A stretch of DNA of 64,000 nt from Hydractinia symbiolongicarpus (taxonomy: Eukaryota; Cnidaria; Hydrozoa; Anthoathecata; Hydractiniidae): assembly GCF_029227915.1 (NCBI RefSeq), contig NC_079886.1:26080501-26144500 (forward strand), read 5' to 3'. A model generated the notes under the pieces. That model was given only the letters and a program-made list of their open reading frames with translations, did no database searches and was not told the origin of the DNA. A program made the position numbers and the translations under genes. Shown here piece after piece: positions 40,182-53,700 of the stretch (the stretch's first letter is position 1; each line of letters begins with the position of its first letter).

Positions 40182-40429
40182 GGGATTTACGGGAATTTGC
40201 GGGTTTTTGTTTGCCGGCGATTAAACTTCTTTTATTCAGCGTCTCATCAAAAATGAAAACATTTTTGAAAACTACAAGTCTCATGCGTTTTAGTGGTGAA
40301 AAAATAATTTAAAAGATCGTTCGGGAAATGAGTTCACTCCCTGGGTACTTTCTTTGTATACTTTGGATTATACGGGCCGAGTCTGGGATTTTTGGGATAA
40401 CGCAGGTTTTCGTTTGCCGGCGATTTAAC

Positions 40430-42863
40430 TTCTTTTATTCAGCGTCTCATCAAAAATGAAAACATTTTTGAAAACTACAAGTCTTATGCGTTTTAGTGGT
40501 GAAAAAATGATTTAAAAGATCGTTCGGGAAATGAGTTCACTCCCTGGGTACTTTCTTTGTATACTTTGGATTATACGGGCCGAGTCCGGGATTTACGGGA
40601 AATTGCGGGTTTCCGTTTGCCGGCGATTAAACTTCTTTTATTAAGCGTCTCATCAAAAATGAAAATATTTTTGAAAACTACCAGGCTTATGCGTTTAAGT
40701 GGTGAAAAAATAATTTAGAAAATCATTCGGGAAATGAGTTTACTTCCTGGGTACTTTCTGTATATACATTCGACTATACGGGCCAAGCCCAGGATTTATG
40801 GGAAGTCGCGGGTTTTCGTTTGCCGGCGATTAAACATCTTTTATTCAGCGTCTCATCAAAAATGAAAATATTTTTGAAAACTACCAGTCTCATGCGTTTA
40901 AGTGGTGAAAAAATAATTTAAAAAATCGTTTGGAAAATGAGTTTACTCCCTGGGTACTTTTTTTGTATACTTTTGATTGTAGGGGCCGATTCTGGGATTT
41001 ACGGGAAATCGCGGGTTTTCGTTTGCCGGCGATTAAACTTCTTTTATTCAGCGTCTCATCAAAATTGAAAACATTTTTGAAAATTACAAGTCTCATGCGT
41101 TTTATTGGTGAAAAAATAATTTAGAAAATCGTTCGGGAAATGAGTTTACTTCCTGGGTACTCTCTTTGTATACTTTTGACTATACGGGGCGAGTCCGGGA
41201 TTTACGGGAAATCGCGGGTTTTCGTTTGCCGGCGATTAAACTTCTTTTATTCAGCGTCTCATCAAAAATGAGAATATTTTTGAAAACTACAAGTCTCATG
41301 CGTTTTATTGGTGAAAACATAATTTAGAAAATCGTTCAGGAAATGAGTTTATTCCCTGGGTACTTTCTTTATATACCTTTGACTATACGGCCCGATTCCG
41401 GGATTTACGGGAAATCGCGGGTTTTCGTTTGCCGGCGATTAAACTTCTTTTATTCAGCGTCTCATCACAAATGAAATCATTTTTGAAAACTACCAGTCTC
41501 ATGCGTTTTATTGGTGAAAAAATAATTTAGAAAATTGTTCGGGAAATGAGTTTACTCCCTGGGTACTTTTTTGTATACTTTTGACTATACAAGCCGTGTC
41601 TGGGATTTACGGAAAATCGCGGGTTTTCGTTTGATGGCGTTTAAACTTCTTTTATTCAGCGTCTCATCAAAAATGAAAACATTTTTGAAAACTACAAGTC
41701 TTATGCGTTTTAGTGGTGAAAAAATGATTTAAAAGATCGTTCGGGAAATGAGTTCACTCCCTGGGTACTTTCTTTGTATACTTTGGATTATACGGGCCGA
41801 GTCCGGGATTTACGGGAAATTGCGGGTTTCCGTTTGCCGGCGATTAAACTTCTTTTATTAAGCGTCTCATCAAAAATGAAAATATTTTTGAAAACTACCA
41901 GGCTTATGCGTTTAAGTGGTGAAAAAATAATTTAGAAAATCATTCGGGAAATGAGTTTACTTCCTGGGTACTTTCTGTATATACATTCGACTATACGGGC
42001 CAAGCCCAGGATTTATGGGAAGTCGCGGGTTTTCGTTTGCCGGCGATTAAACATCTTTTATTCAGCGTCTCATCAAAAATGAAAATATTTTTGAAAACTA
42101 CCAGTCTCATGCGTTTAAGTGGTGAAAAAATAATTTAAAAAATCGTTTGGAAAATGAGTTTACTCCCTGGGTACTTTTTTTGTATACTTTTGATTGTAGG
42201 GGCCGATTCTGGGATTTACGGGAAATCGCGGGTTTTCGTTTGCCGGCGATTAAACTTCTTTTATTCAGCGTCTCATCAAAATTGAAAACATTTTTGAAAA
42301 TTACAAGTCTCATGCGTTTTATTGGTGAAAAAATAATTTAGAAAATCGTTCGGGAAATGAGTTTACTTCCTGGGTACTCTCTTTGTATACTTTTGACTAT
42401 ACGGGGCGAGTCCGGGATTTACGGGAAATCGCGGGTTTTCGTTTGCCGGCGATTAAACTTCTTTTATTCAGCGTCTCATCAAAAATGAGAATATTTTTGA
42501 AAACTACAAGTCTCATGCGTTTTATTGGTGAAAACATAATTTAGAAAATCGTTCAGGAAATGAGTTTATTCCCTGGGTACTTTCTTTATATACCTTTGAC
42601 TATACGGCCCGATTCCGGGATTTACGGGAAATCGCGGGTTTTCGTTTGCCGGCGATTAAACTTCTTTTATTCAGCGTCTCATCACAAATGAAATCATTTT
42701 TGAAAACTACCAGTCTCATGCGTTTTATTGGTGAAAAAATAATTTAGAAAATTGTTCGGGAAATGAGTTTACTCCCTGGGTACTTTTTTGTATACTTTTG
42801 ACTATACAAGCCGTGTCTGGGATTTACGGAAAATCGCGGGTTTTCGTTTGATGGCGTTTAAAC
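40430..42863 (+). repeat. Satellite B hexameric HOR, 1217 bp, two tandem copies
   Basis: A shift of 1217 bp (six monomers) brings 40430-41646 onto 41647-42863 almost without difference. Private variants include GTCTTATGCG (40482 and 41699), TGTATATACATTCGAC, GATTGTAGGGGCCG, and GTTCAGGAAATGAGTTTATTCC. The antisense open frame at 40890-41096 is repeated identically at 42107-42313. The near identity indicates a recent duplication. Confidence 0.9.
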
Positions 42864-43059
42864 TTCTTTTATTCAGCGTCTCATCAAAAATGAAAACATT
42901 TTTGAAAACTACAAGTCTCATGCGTTTTATTGGTGAAAAAATAATTTAGAAAATCGTTCAGGAAATGAGCTAACTCCCTGGGTACTTTCTTTGTATACTT
43001 TTGATTATACGAACCGAGTCCGGGATTTACGGGAAATCGCAGGTTTTCGTTTGCCGGCG

Positions 43060-43085
43060 ATTAAACTTCTTTGATTAGTCGAATG
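43060..43085. other. Orientation switch within satellite B
   Basis: The + strand text TTAAACTTCTTT should continue TATTCAGC but instead reads GATTAGTCGAATGTATAT. From TAGTCGAATG onward it is the reverse complement of a TGTATATACATTCGACTA-type monomer like those at about 40760 and 41977. The switch is sharp, with at most a few bases of overlap and no inserted sequence. Confidence 0.85.
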
Positions 43086-44049
43086 TATATCCAGAAAGTA
43101 CCCAGGAAGTAAACTGATTTCCGAACGATTTTTCAAATTACGTTTTCACCACTAAAACGCATGAGACTTGTAGTTTTCAAAAATGTTTTCATTTTTGATG
43201 AGACGCTGAATAAAAGAAGTTTAAACGCCGGCAAACAAAAACCCGCGATTTTCCGTAAATCTCAGACACGGCTTGTGTAGTCAAAAGTATACAAAAAAGT
43301 ACCCAGGGAGTAAACTCATTTCCCGAACGATTCTTTAAATTATTTTTTCACCACTAAAACGCATGAGACTTGTAGTTTTCAAAAACGATTTCATTCTTGA
43401 TGAGACGCTGAATAAAAGGAGTTTAATCTCCGGCAAATGAAAACCTGCGATTTTCCGTATATCACGGACTCGGACCGTACAGTGAAAAGTATACAAAGAA
43501 AGTACCCATGGAGTAGACTCATTTCCCGAACGATTCTTTAAATTATTTTTTCACCACTAAAACGCATGAGACTTGTAGTTTTCAAAAATGATTTCATTTT
43601 TGATGAGACGCTGAATAAAAGGAGTTTAATCGCCGGCAAACGAAAACCCGCGCTTTCCCGTATATCCCGGAATCGCCCCGTATAGTCGAATGTATACAAA
43701 GAAAGTAAACTGGGAGTAAACTCATTTCCCGAACGATTTTTTAAATTAATTTTTTACCACTAAAACGCATAAGACTTGTAGTTTTCAAAAACGATTTCAT
43801 TCTTGATGAGACGCTGAATAAAAGGAGTTTAATCTCCGGCAAACAAAAACCCGCGATTTCCCGTAAATCCCAGACTCGGCCCGTATAGTCAAAAGTATAC
43901 AAAGAAAGTACGCAGGGAGTAAACTCATTTCCCGAACGATTCTTTAAGTTATTTTTCACCACTAAAACGCATGAGACTTGTAGTTTTCAAAAATAATTTC
44001 GTTTTTGATGAGACGCTGAATAAAAGAAGTTTAATCGCCGGCAAACGAA

Positions 44050-44095
44050 AACCTGGGAAGCTTGACCCTTATAGTCCCGGGCTTGACCCGTATAG
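44050..44095 (-). repeat. Satellite B monomer variant with internal duplication and AAGCTT
   Basis: Here the usual CCCGCGATTTCCCGTAAATC text is replaced by GGGAAGCTTGACCC followed by TATAGTCCCGGGCTTGACCC. The CTTGACCC(G/T)TATAGT element is therefore present twice in tandem. The variant recurs at about 44871, 45281, 46299, 46913, 48740, 49354, 54222, 56254, 56866, 59504, 60115 and 60526, always in the inverted B block. It lengthens the monomer by about five bases. Confidence 0.85.
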
Positions 44096-46054
44096 TGGAA
44101 TGTATACAAAGAAAGTAAACTGGGAGTAAACTCATTTCCCGAACGATTCTTTAAATTATTTTTCCACCACTAAAACGCATGAGACTTGTAGTTATCAAAA
44201 ATAATTTCGTTTTTGATGAGACGCTGAATAAAAGAAGTTTAATCACCGGCAAACGAAAACCCGCGATTTCCCGTAAATCCCGGGCTTGGACGTATAGTCG
44301 AATGTATACAAATAAAGTAAACTGGGAGTAAACTCATTTCCCGAACGATTTTTTAAATTATTTTTTCACCACTAAAACGCATGAGACTTGTAGTTTTCAA
44401 AACTGATTTCATTTTTGATGAGACGCTGAAAAAAAAGGAGTTTAATCGCCGGCAAACGAAAACCCGCGATTTCCCGTATATCCCGGACTCGGCCCGTATA
44501 GTCGAATGTATACAAAAAAAGTACCCAGGGGGTAAACTCATTTTCCGAACGATTTTTTAAATTATTTTTTCACCACTAAAACGCATGAGACTGGTAGTTT
44601 TCAAAAATGATTTCATTTGTGATGAGACGCTGAATAAAAGGAGTTTAATCGCCGGCAAACGAAAACCCGGGATTTCCCTTAAATCTCGGGCTTGACCCGT
44701 ATAGTCGAATGTATACAAAGAATGTAAACTGGGAGTAAACTCATTTCCCGAACGATTCTTTAAATTATTTTTCACCACTAAAACGCATGAGACTTGTAGT
44801 TTTCAAAAATAATTTCGTTTTTGATGAGACGCTGAGTAAAAGAAGTTTAATCGCCGGCAAACGAAAACCTGGGAAGCTTGACCCGTATAGTCCCGGGCTT
44901 GAACCGTATAGTCGAATGTATACAAAGAAAGTAAACTGGGAGTAAACTCATTTCCCGAACGATTCTTTAAATTATTTTTTCACCACTAAAACGCATGAGA
45001 CTTGTAGTTTTCAAAAACGATTTCATTCTTGATGAGACGCTGAATAAAAGGAGTTTAATCTCCGGCAAACAAAAACCGGCGATTTCCCGTAAATCCCAGA
45101 CTCGGCCCGTATAGTCAAAAGTATACAAAGAAAGTACGCAGGGAGTAAACTCATTTCCCGAACGATTCTTTAAATTATTTTTCACCACTAAAACGCATGA
45201 GACTTGTAGTTTTCAAAAATAATTTCGTTTTTGATGAGACGCTGAGTAAAAGAAGTTTAATCGCCGGCAAACGAAAACCTGGGAAGCTTGACCCGTATAG
45301 TCCCGGGCTTGACCCGTATAGTCGAATGTATACAAAGAAAGTAAACTGGGAGTAAACTCATTTCCCGAACGATTCTTTAAATTATTTTTTCACCACTAAA
45401 ACGCATGAGACTTGTAGTTTTCAAAAATAATTTCGTTTTTGATGAGACGCTGAATAAAAGAAGTTTTATCGCCGGCAAACGAAAACCCGCGATTTCCCGT
45501 AAATCCCACGCTTGACCGTATAGTCGAATGTATACAAATAAAGTAAACTGGGAGTAAACTCATTTCCCGAACGATTCTTTAAATTATTTTTTCACCACTA
45601 AAACGCATGAGACTTGTAGTTTTTAAAACTGATTTCATTTTTGATGAGACGCTGAAAAAAAAGGAGTTTAATCGCCGGCAAACGAAAACCCACGATTTCC
45701 CGTATATCCCGGACTCGGCCCGTATAGTCGAATGTATATAAAAAAAGTACCCAGGGGGTAAACTCATTTTCCGAACGATTTCTTAAATTATTTTTTCACC
45801 ACTAAAACGCATGAGACTGGTAGTTTTCAAAAATGATTTCATTTGTGATGAGACGCTGAATAAAAGGAGTTTAATCGCCGGCAAACGAAAACCCAGGATT
45901 TCCCTTAAATCTCGGGCTTGACCCTATAGTCGAATGTATACAAAGAATGTAAACTGGGAGTATACACATTTCCCGAACGATTTTTTAAATTAATTTTTTA
46001 CCACTAAAACGCATAAGACTTGTAGTTTTCAAAAACGATTTCATTCTTGATGAG

Positions 46055-49000
46055 ACGCTGAATAAAAGGAGTTTAATCTCCGGCAAACAAAAACCGGCGA
46101 TTTCCCGCAAATCCTAGACTCGGCCCGTATAGTTAAAAGTATACAAAGAAAGTACGCAGGGAGTAAACTCATTTCCCGAACGATTCTTTAAATTATTTTT
46201 CACCACTAAAACGCATGAGACTTGTAGTTTTCAAAAATAATTTCGTTTTTGATGAGACGCTGAGTAAAAGAAGTTTAATCGCCGGCAAACGAAAACCTGG
46301 GAAGCTTGACCCGTATAGTCCCGGGCTTGACCCGTATAGTCGAATGTATACAAAGAAAGTAAACTGGGAGTAAACTCATTTCCCGAACGATTCTTTAAAT
46401 TATTTTTTCACCACTAAAACGCATGAGACTTGTAGTTTTCGAAAATAATTTCGTTTTTGATGAGATGCTGAATAAAAGAAGTTTTATCGCCGGCAAACGA
46501 AAACCCGCGATTTCCCGTAAATCCCACGCTTGACCGTATAGTCGAATGTATACAAATAAAGTAAACTGGGAGTAAACTCATTTCCCGAACGATTCTTTAA
46601 ATTATTTTTTCACCACTAAAACGCATGAGACTTGTAGTTTTTAAAACTGATTTCATTTTTGATGAGACGCTGAAAAAAAAGGAGTTTAATCGCCGGCAAA
46701 CGAAAACCCACGATTTCCCGTATATCCCGGACTCGGCCCGTATATTCGAATGTATACAAAAAAAGTACCCAGGGGGTAAACTCATTTTCCGAACGATTTC
46801 TTAAATTATTTTTTCACCACTAAAACGCATGAGACTGGTAGTTTTTAAAAATGATTTCCTTTGTGATGAGACGCTGAATAAAAGGAGTTTAATCGCCGGC
46901 AAACGAAAACCCGGGAAGCTTGACCCGTACAGTCCCGGGCTTGACCCGTATAGTGGAATGTATACAAAGAGAGTAAACTGGGAGTAAACTCAATTCCCGA
47001 ACGATTTTTTAAATTATTTTTTCACCAATAAAACGCATGAGACTTTTAGTTTTCAAAAATGTTTTCATTTTTGATGAGACGCTGAATAAAAGAAGTTTAA
47101 TCGCCGGCAAACGAAAACCCGCGATTTCCCGTAAATCCCGGAATCGGGCCGTATAGTCAAAGGTATATAAAGAAAGTACCCAGGGAATAAACTCATTTCC
47201 TGAACGATTTTCTAAATTATTTTTTCTCCAATAAAACGCATGAGACTTGTAGTTTTCAAAAATATTCTCATTTTTGATGAGACGCTGAATAAAAGAAGTT
47301 TAATCGCCGGCAAACGAAAACCTGCGATTTCCCGTAAATCCCGGACTCGGCTCGTATAATCAAAAGTATACAAAGAAAGTACCCAGGGAGTTAACTCATT
47401 TCCCGAACGATTTTCTAAATTATTTTTTCACCAATAAAACGCATGACACTTGTAGTTTTCAAAAATGTTTTCATTTTTGATGAGACGCTGAATAAAAGAA
47501 GTTTAAACGCCGGCAAACGAAAACCCGCAATTTTCCGTAAATCCCAGACACGGCTTGTATAGTCAAAAGTATACAAAAAAGTACCCAGGGAGTAAACTCA
47601 TTTCCCGAACGATTTTCTAAATTATTTTTTCACCAATAAAACGCATGAGACTTTTAGTTTTCAAAAATGTTTTCATTTTTGATGAGACGCTGAATAAAAG
47701 AAGTTTAATCGCCGGCAAACGAAAACCCGCGATTTCCCGTAAATCCCGGAATCGGGCCGTATAGTCAAAGGTATATAAAGAAAGTACCCAGGGAATAAAC
47801 TCATTTCCTGAACGATTTTCTAAATTATTTTTTCACCAATAAAACGCATGAGACTTGTAGTTTTCAAAAATATTCTCATTTTTGATGAGACGCTGAATAA
47901 AAGAAGTTTAATCGCCGGAAACCAAAACCCGCGATTTCCCGTAAATCCCGGACCCGGCCCGTATAGTCAAAAGTATACAAAGAAAGTACGCAGGGAGTAA
48001 ACTGATTTCCCGAACAATTCTTTAAATTATTTTTCACCACTAAAACGCATGAGACTTGTAGTTTTCAAAAATGATTTCGTTTTTGATGAGACGCTGAATA
48101 AAAGAAGTTTAATCGCCGGCAAACAAAAACCCGCGATTTTCCGTAAATCCCGGGTTTGACTCGTATAGTCGAATGTATACAAAGAAAGTAAACTGGGAGT
48201 AAACTCATTTCCCGAACGATTTTTTAAATTAATTTTTTACCACTAAAACGCAAAAGACTTGTAGTTTTCAAAAGCAATTTCATTCTTGATGAGACGCTGA
48301 ATAAAAGGAGTTTAATCGCCGGCAAACGAAAACCCGCGATTTTCCTATATCACGGACTCGGCCCGTATAGTCGAATGTATACAAAAAAAGTACCCAGGGG
48401 GTAAACTCATTTTCCGAACGATTTCTTAAATTATTTTTTCACCACTAAAACGCATGAGACTGGTAGTTTTCAAAAATGATTTCATTTGTGATGAGACGCT
48501 GAATAAAAGGAGTTTAATCTCCGGCAAACAAAAACCGGCGATTTCCCGCAAATCCTAGACTCGGCCCGTATAGTTAAAAGTATACAAAGAAAGTACGCAG
48601 GGAGTAAACTCATTTCCCGAACGATTCTTTAAATTATTTTTCACCACTAAAACGCATGAGACTTGTAGTTTTCAAAAATAATTTCGTTTTTGATGAGACG
48701 CTTAGTAAAAGAAGTTTAATCGCCGGCAAACGAAAACCTGGGAAGCTTGACCCGTATAGTCCCGGGCTTGACCCGTATAGTCGAATGTATACAAAGAAAG
48801 TAAACTGGGAGTAAACTCATTTCCCGAACGATTCTTTAAATTATTTTTTCACCACTAAAACGCATGAGACTTGTAGTTTTCAAAAATAATTTCGTTTTTG
48901 ATGAGACGCTGAATAAAAGAAGTTTTATCGCCGGCAAACGAAAACCCGCGATTTCCCGTAAATCCCACGCTTGACCGTATAGTCGAATGTATACAAATAA

Positions 49001-50700
49001 AGTAAACTGGGAGTAAACTCATTTCCCGAACGATTCTTTAAATTATTTTTTCACCACTAAAACGCATGAGACTTGTAGTTTTTAAAACTGATTTCATTTT
49101 TGATGAGACGCTGAAAAAAAAGGAGTTTAATCGCCGGCAAACGAAAACCCACGATTTCCCGTATATCCCGGACTCGGCCCGTATAGTCGAATGTATGCAA
49201 AAAAAGTACCCAGGGGGTAAACTCATTTTCCGAACGATTTCTTAAATTATTTTTTCACCACTAAAACGCATGAGACTGGTAGTTTTTAAAAATGATTTCA
49301 TTTGTGATGAGACGCTGAATAAAAGGAGTTTAATCGCCGGCAAACGAAAACCCGGGAAGCTTGACCCGTACAGTCCCGGGCTTGACCCGTATAGTGGAAT
49401 GTATACAAAGAGAGTAAACTGGGAGTAAACTCAATTCCCGAACGATTTTTTAAATTATTTTTTCACCAATAAAACGCATGAGACTTTTAGTTTTCAAAAA
49501 TGTTTTCATTTTTGATGAGACGCTGAATAAAAGAAGTTTAATCGCCGGCAAACGAAAACCCGCGATTTCCCGTAAATCCCGGAATCGGGCCGTATAGTCA
49601 AAGGTATATAAAGAAAGTACCCAGGGAATAAACTCATTTCCTGAACGATTTTCTAAATTATTTTTTCTCCAATAAAACGCATGAGACTTGTAGTTTTCAA
49701 AAATATTCTCATTTTTGATGAGACGCTGAATAAAAGAAGTTTAATCGCCGGCAAACGAAAACCTGCGATTTCCCGTAAATCCCGGACTCGGCTCGTATAA
49801 TCAAAAGTATACAAAGAAAGTACCCAGGGAGTTAACTCATTTCCCGAACGATTTTCTAAATTATTTTTTCACCAATAAAACGCATGACACTTGTAGTTTT
49901 CAAAAATGTTTTCATTTTTGATGAGACGCTGAATAAAAGAAGTTTAAACGCCGGCAAACGAAAACCCGCAATTTTCCGTAAATCCCAGACACGGCTTGTA
50001 TAGTCAAAAGTATACAAAAAAGTACCCAGGGAGTAAACTCATTTCCCGAACGATTTTCTAAATTATTTTTTCACCAATAAAACGCATGAGACTTTTAGTT
50101 TTCAAAAATGTTTTCATTTTTGATGAGACGCTGAATAAAAGAAGTTTAATCGCTGGAAACCAAAACCCGCGATTTCCCGTAAATCCCGGACCCCGCCCGT
50201 ATAGTCAAAAGTATACAAAGAAAGTACGCAGGGAGTAAACTGATTTCCCGAACAATTCTTTAAATTATTTTTCACCACTAAAACGCATGAGACTTGTAGT
50301 TTTCAAAAATGATTTCGTTTTTGATGAGACGCTGAATAAAAGAAGTTTAATCGCCGGCAAACAAAAACCCGCGATTTTCCGTAAATCCCGGGTTTGACTC
50401 GTATAGTCGAATGTATACAAAGAAAGTAAACTGGGAGTAAACTCATTTCCCGAACGATTTTTTAAATTAATTTTTTACCACTAAAACGCATAAGACTTGT
50501 AGTTTTCAAAAGCAATTTCATTCTTGATGAGACGCTGAATAAAAGGAGTTTAATCGCCGGCAAACGAAAACCCGCGATTTTCGTATATCACGGACTCGGC
50601 CCGTACAGTGAAAAGTATACAAAGAAATTACCCAGAGAGTAGACTCATTTCCCGAACGATTCTTTAAATTATTTTTTCACCACTAAAACGCATGAGACTT
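46055..50700 (-). repeat. Satellite B long HOR, 2441-bp shift, two copies
   Basis: Copy 1 at about 46055-48495 is repeated at about 48496-50700. AACCGGCGATTTCCCGC is at about 46092 and 48533, and the 62-codon minus frame at 46597-46785 recurs at 49038-49226. From about 50145 the shift drops to 2238 (CCGGGTTTGACTCG near 48150 and 50388), so copy 2 has lost exactly one 203-bp monomer. Confidence 0.85.
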
Positions 50701-50759
50701 GTAGTTTTCAAAAACGATTTCATTCTTGATGAGACGCTGAAAAAAAGGAGTTTAATCGC

Positions 50760-53700
50760 CGGCAAACGAAAATTCGCGATTTGCCCTAAATCCCGGGCTT
50801 GACCCGTATAGTCGAATGTATACAAAGAAAGTAAACTGGGAGTAAACTCATTTCCCGAATGATTTTTTAAATTAATTTTTTAACACTAAAACGCATAAGA
50901 CTTGTAGTTTTCAAAAACGATTTCATTCTCGATGAGACGCTGAATAAAAGGAGTTTAATCTCCGGCAAACGAAAATCCGCGATTTTCCGTATATCACGGA
51001 CTCGGCCCGTACAATGAAAAGTATACAAAGAAAGTACCCATGGAGTAGACTCATTTCCCGAACGATTCTTTAAATTATTTTTCACCACTAAAACGCATGA
51101 GACTTGTAGTTTTCAAAAATGATTTCATTTTTGATGAGACGCTGAATAAAAGGAGTTTAATCGCCGGCAAACGAAAACCCGCGATTTCCCGTATATCCCG
51201 GAATCGCCCCGTATAGTCGAATGTAAACAAAGAAAGTAAACTGGGAGTAAACTCATTTCCGGAATGATTTTTTAAATTAATTTTTTACCACTAAAACGCA
51301 TAAGACTTGTAGTTTACAAAAACGATTTCATTCTTGATGAGACGCTGAATAAAAGGAGTTTAATCTCCGGGAAACGAAAACCCGTGATTTCCCGTAAATC
51401 CCAGACTCGGCCCGTATAGTCAAAAGTATACAAAGAAAGTACGCAGGGAGTAAACTGATTTCCAGAACGATTCTTTAAATTATTTTTCACCACTAAAACG
51501 CATGAGACTTGTAGTTTTCAAAAATGATTTCGTTTTTGATGAGACGCTGAATAAAAGAAGTTTAATCGCCGGCAAACAAAAACCCGCGATTTTCCGTAAA
51601 TCCCGGGTTTGACTCGTATAGTCGAATGTATACAAAGAAAGTAAACTGGGAGTAAACTCATTTCCCGAACGATTTTTTAAATTAATTTTTTACGACTAAA
51701 ACGCATAAGACTTGTAGTTTTCAAAAGCGATTTCATTCTTGATGAGACGCTGAATAAAAGGAGTTTAATCGCCGGCAAACGAAAACCCGCGATTTTTCGT
51801 ATATCACGGACTCGGCCCGTACAGTGAAAAGTATACAAAGAAATTACCCAGGGAGTAGACTCATTTCCCGAACGATTCCTTAAATTATTTTTTCACCACT
51901 AAAACGCATGAGACTTGTAGTTTTCAAAACTGATTTCATTTTTGATGAGACGCTGAAAAAAAAGGAGTTTAATCGCCGGCAAACGAAAACCCGCGATTTC
52001 CCGTATATCCCGGACTCGGCCCGTATAGTCGAATGTATACAAAGAAAGTACCCAGGGGGTAAACTCATTTTCCGAACGATTTTTTAAATTATTTTTTCAC
52101 CACTAAAACGCATGAGACTGGTAGTTTTCAAAAATTTTCTCATTTTTGATGAGACGCTGAATAAAAGAAGTTTAATCGCCGGCAAACGAAAACCCGCGAT
52201 TTTTCGTAAATCCCGGGTTTGACTCGTATAGTCGAATGTATACAAAGAAAGTAAACTGGGAGTAAACTCAATTCCCGAACGATTTTTTAAATTAATTTTT
52301 TACCACTAAAACGCATAAGACTTGTAGTTTTCAAAAGCGATTTCATTCTTGATGAGACGCTGAATAAAAGGGGTTTAATCGCCGGCAAACGAAAACCCGC
52401 GATTTTTCGTATATCACGGACTCGGCCCGTACAGTGAAAAGTATACAAAGAAATTACCCAGAGAGTAGACTCATTTCCCGAACGATTCTTTAAATAATTT
52501 TTTCACCACTAAAACGCGTGAGACTTGTAGTTTTCAAAAACGATTTCATTCTTGATGAGACGCTGAATAAAAGGAGTTTAATCGCCGGCAAACGAAAATT
52601 CGCGATTTGCCCTAAATCCCGGGCTTGACCCGTATAGTCGAATGTATACAAAGAAAGTAAACTGGGAGTAAACTCATTTCCCGAATGATTTTTTAAATTA
52701 ATTTTTTAACACTAAAACGCATAGGACTTGTAGTTTTCAAAAACGATTTCATTCTTGATGAGACGCTGAATAAAAGGAGTTTAATCTCCGGCAAACGAAA
52801 ATCCGCGATTTTCCGTATATCACGGACTCGGCCCGTACAGTTAAAAGTATACAAAGAAAGTACCCATGGAGTAGACTCATTTCCCGAACGATTCTTTAAA
52901 TTATTTTTTCACCACTAAAACGCATGAGACTTGTAGTTTTCAAAAAAGATTTCATTTTTGATGAGACGCTGAATAAAAGGAGTTTAATCGCCGGCAAACG
53001 AAAACCCGCGATTTCCCGTATATCCCGGAATCGCCCCGTATAGTCGAATGTATACAAAGAAAGTAAACTGGGAGTAAACTCATTTCCGGAATGATTTTTT
53101 AAATTAATTTTTTACCACTAAAACGCATAAGACTTGTAGTTTACAAAAACGATTTCATTCTTGATGAGACGCTGAATAAAAGGAGTTTAATCTCCGGCAA
53201 ACGAAAACCCGTGATTTCCCGTAAATCCCAGACTCGGCCCGTATAGTCAAAAGTATACAAAGAAAGTACGCAGGGAGTAAACTGATTTCCAGAACGATTC
53301 TTTAAATTATTTTTCACCACTAAAACGCATGAGACTTGTAGTTTTCAAAAATGATTTCGTTTTTGATGAGACGCTGAATAAAAGAAGTTTAATCGCCGGC
53401 AAACAAAAACTCGCGATTTTCCGTAAATCCCGGGTTTGACTCGTATAGTCGAATGTATACAAAGAAAGTAAACTGGGAGTAAACTCATTTCCCGAACGAT
53501 TTTTTAAATTAATTTTTTACCACTAAAACGCATAAGACTTGTAGTTTTCAAAAGCGATTTCATTCTTGATGAGACGCTGAATAAAAGAAGTTTAATCGCC
53601 GGCAAACGAAAACCCGCGATTTTTCGTATATCACGGACTCGGCCCGTACAGTGAAAAGTATACAAAGAAATTACCCAGGGAGTAGACTCATTTCCCGAAC

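Larger units (their letters stand above)
39770..43072 (+). repeat. Satellite B tandem array, reference orientation (about 203-bp monomer)
   Basis: About 16 monomers. The landmark GGGATTTACGGG is at 39776, 39979 and 40182, giving a 203-bp period. Ordered landmarks in each monomer are: GGGATTTACGGGAAATCG, TTTTCGTTTGCCGGCG, TTAAACTTCTTTTATTCAGC, CTCATCAAAAATGAAAA, TTTTTGAAAACTACAAGTC, TCATGCGTTT, AAAAAATAATTTA, GAAATGAGTTTACTCCC and TGGGTACTTTCTTTG. Because 203 is not a multiple of three and each unit carries stops, the open frames of 64-68 codons here (for example 40118-40312) are not genes. Confidence 0.96.

Noticed and set aside
40765-40785. CENP-B-box-like text ATTCGACTATACGGGC in satellite B
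   Set aside because: The canonical spacing between TTCG and CGGG is seven bases with a fixed A. Here the gap is six bases and the A is not in place. It is a near miss, not a box.
40118-41124. Plus- and minus-strand frames of 64-68 codons in satellite B as possible small genes
   Set aside because: They overlap each other on opposite strands within the same repeats. The 203-bp period shifts frame at each unit and stops recur, so they are satellite by-products.
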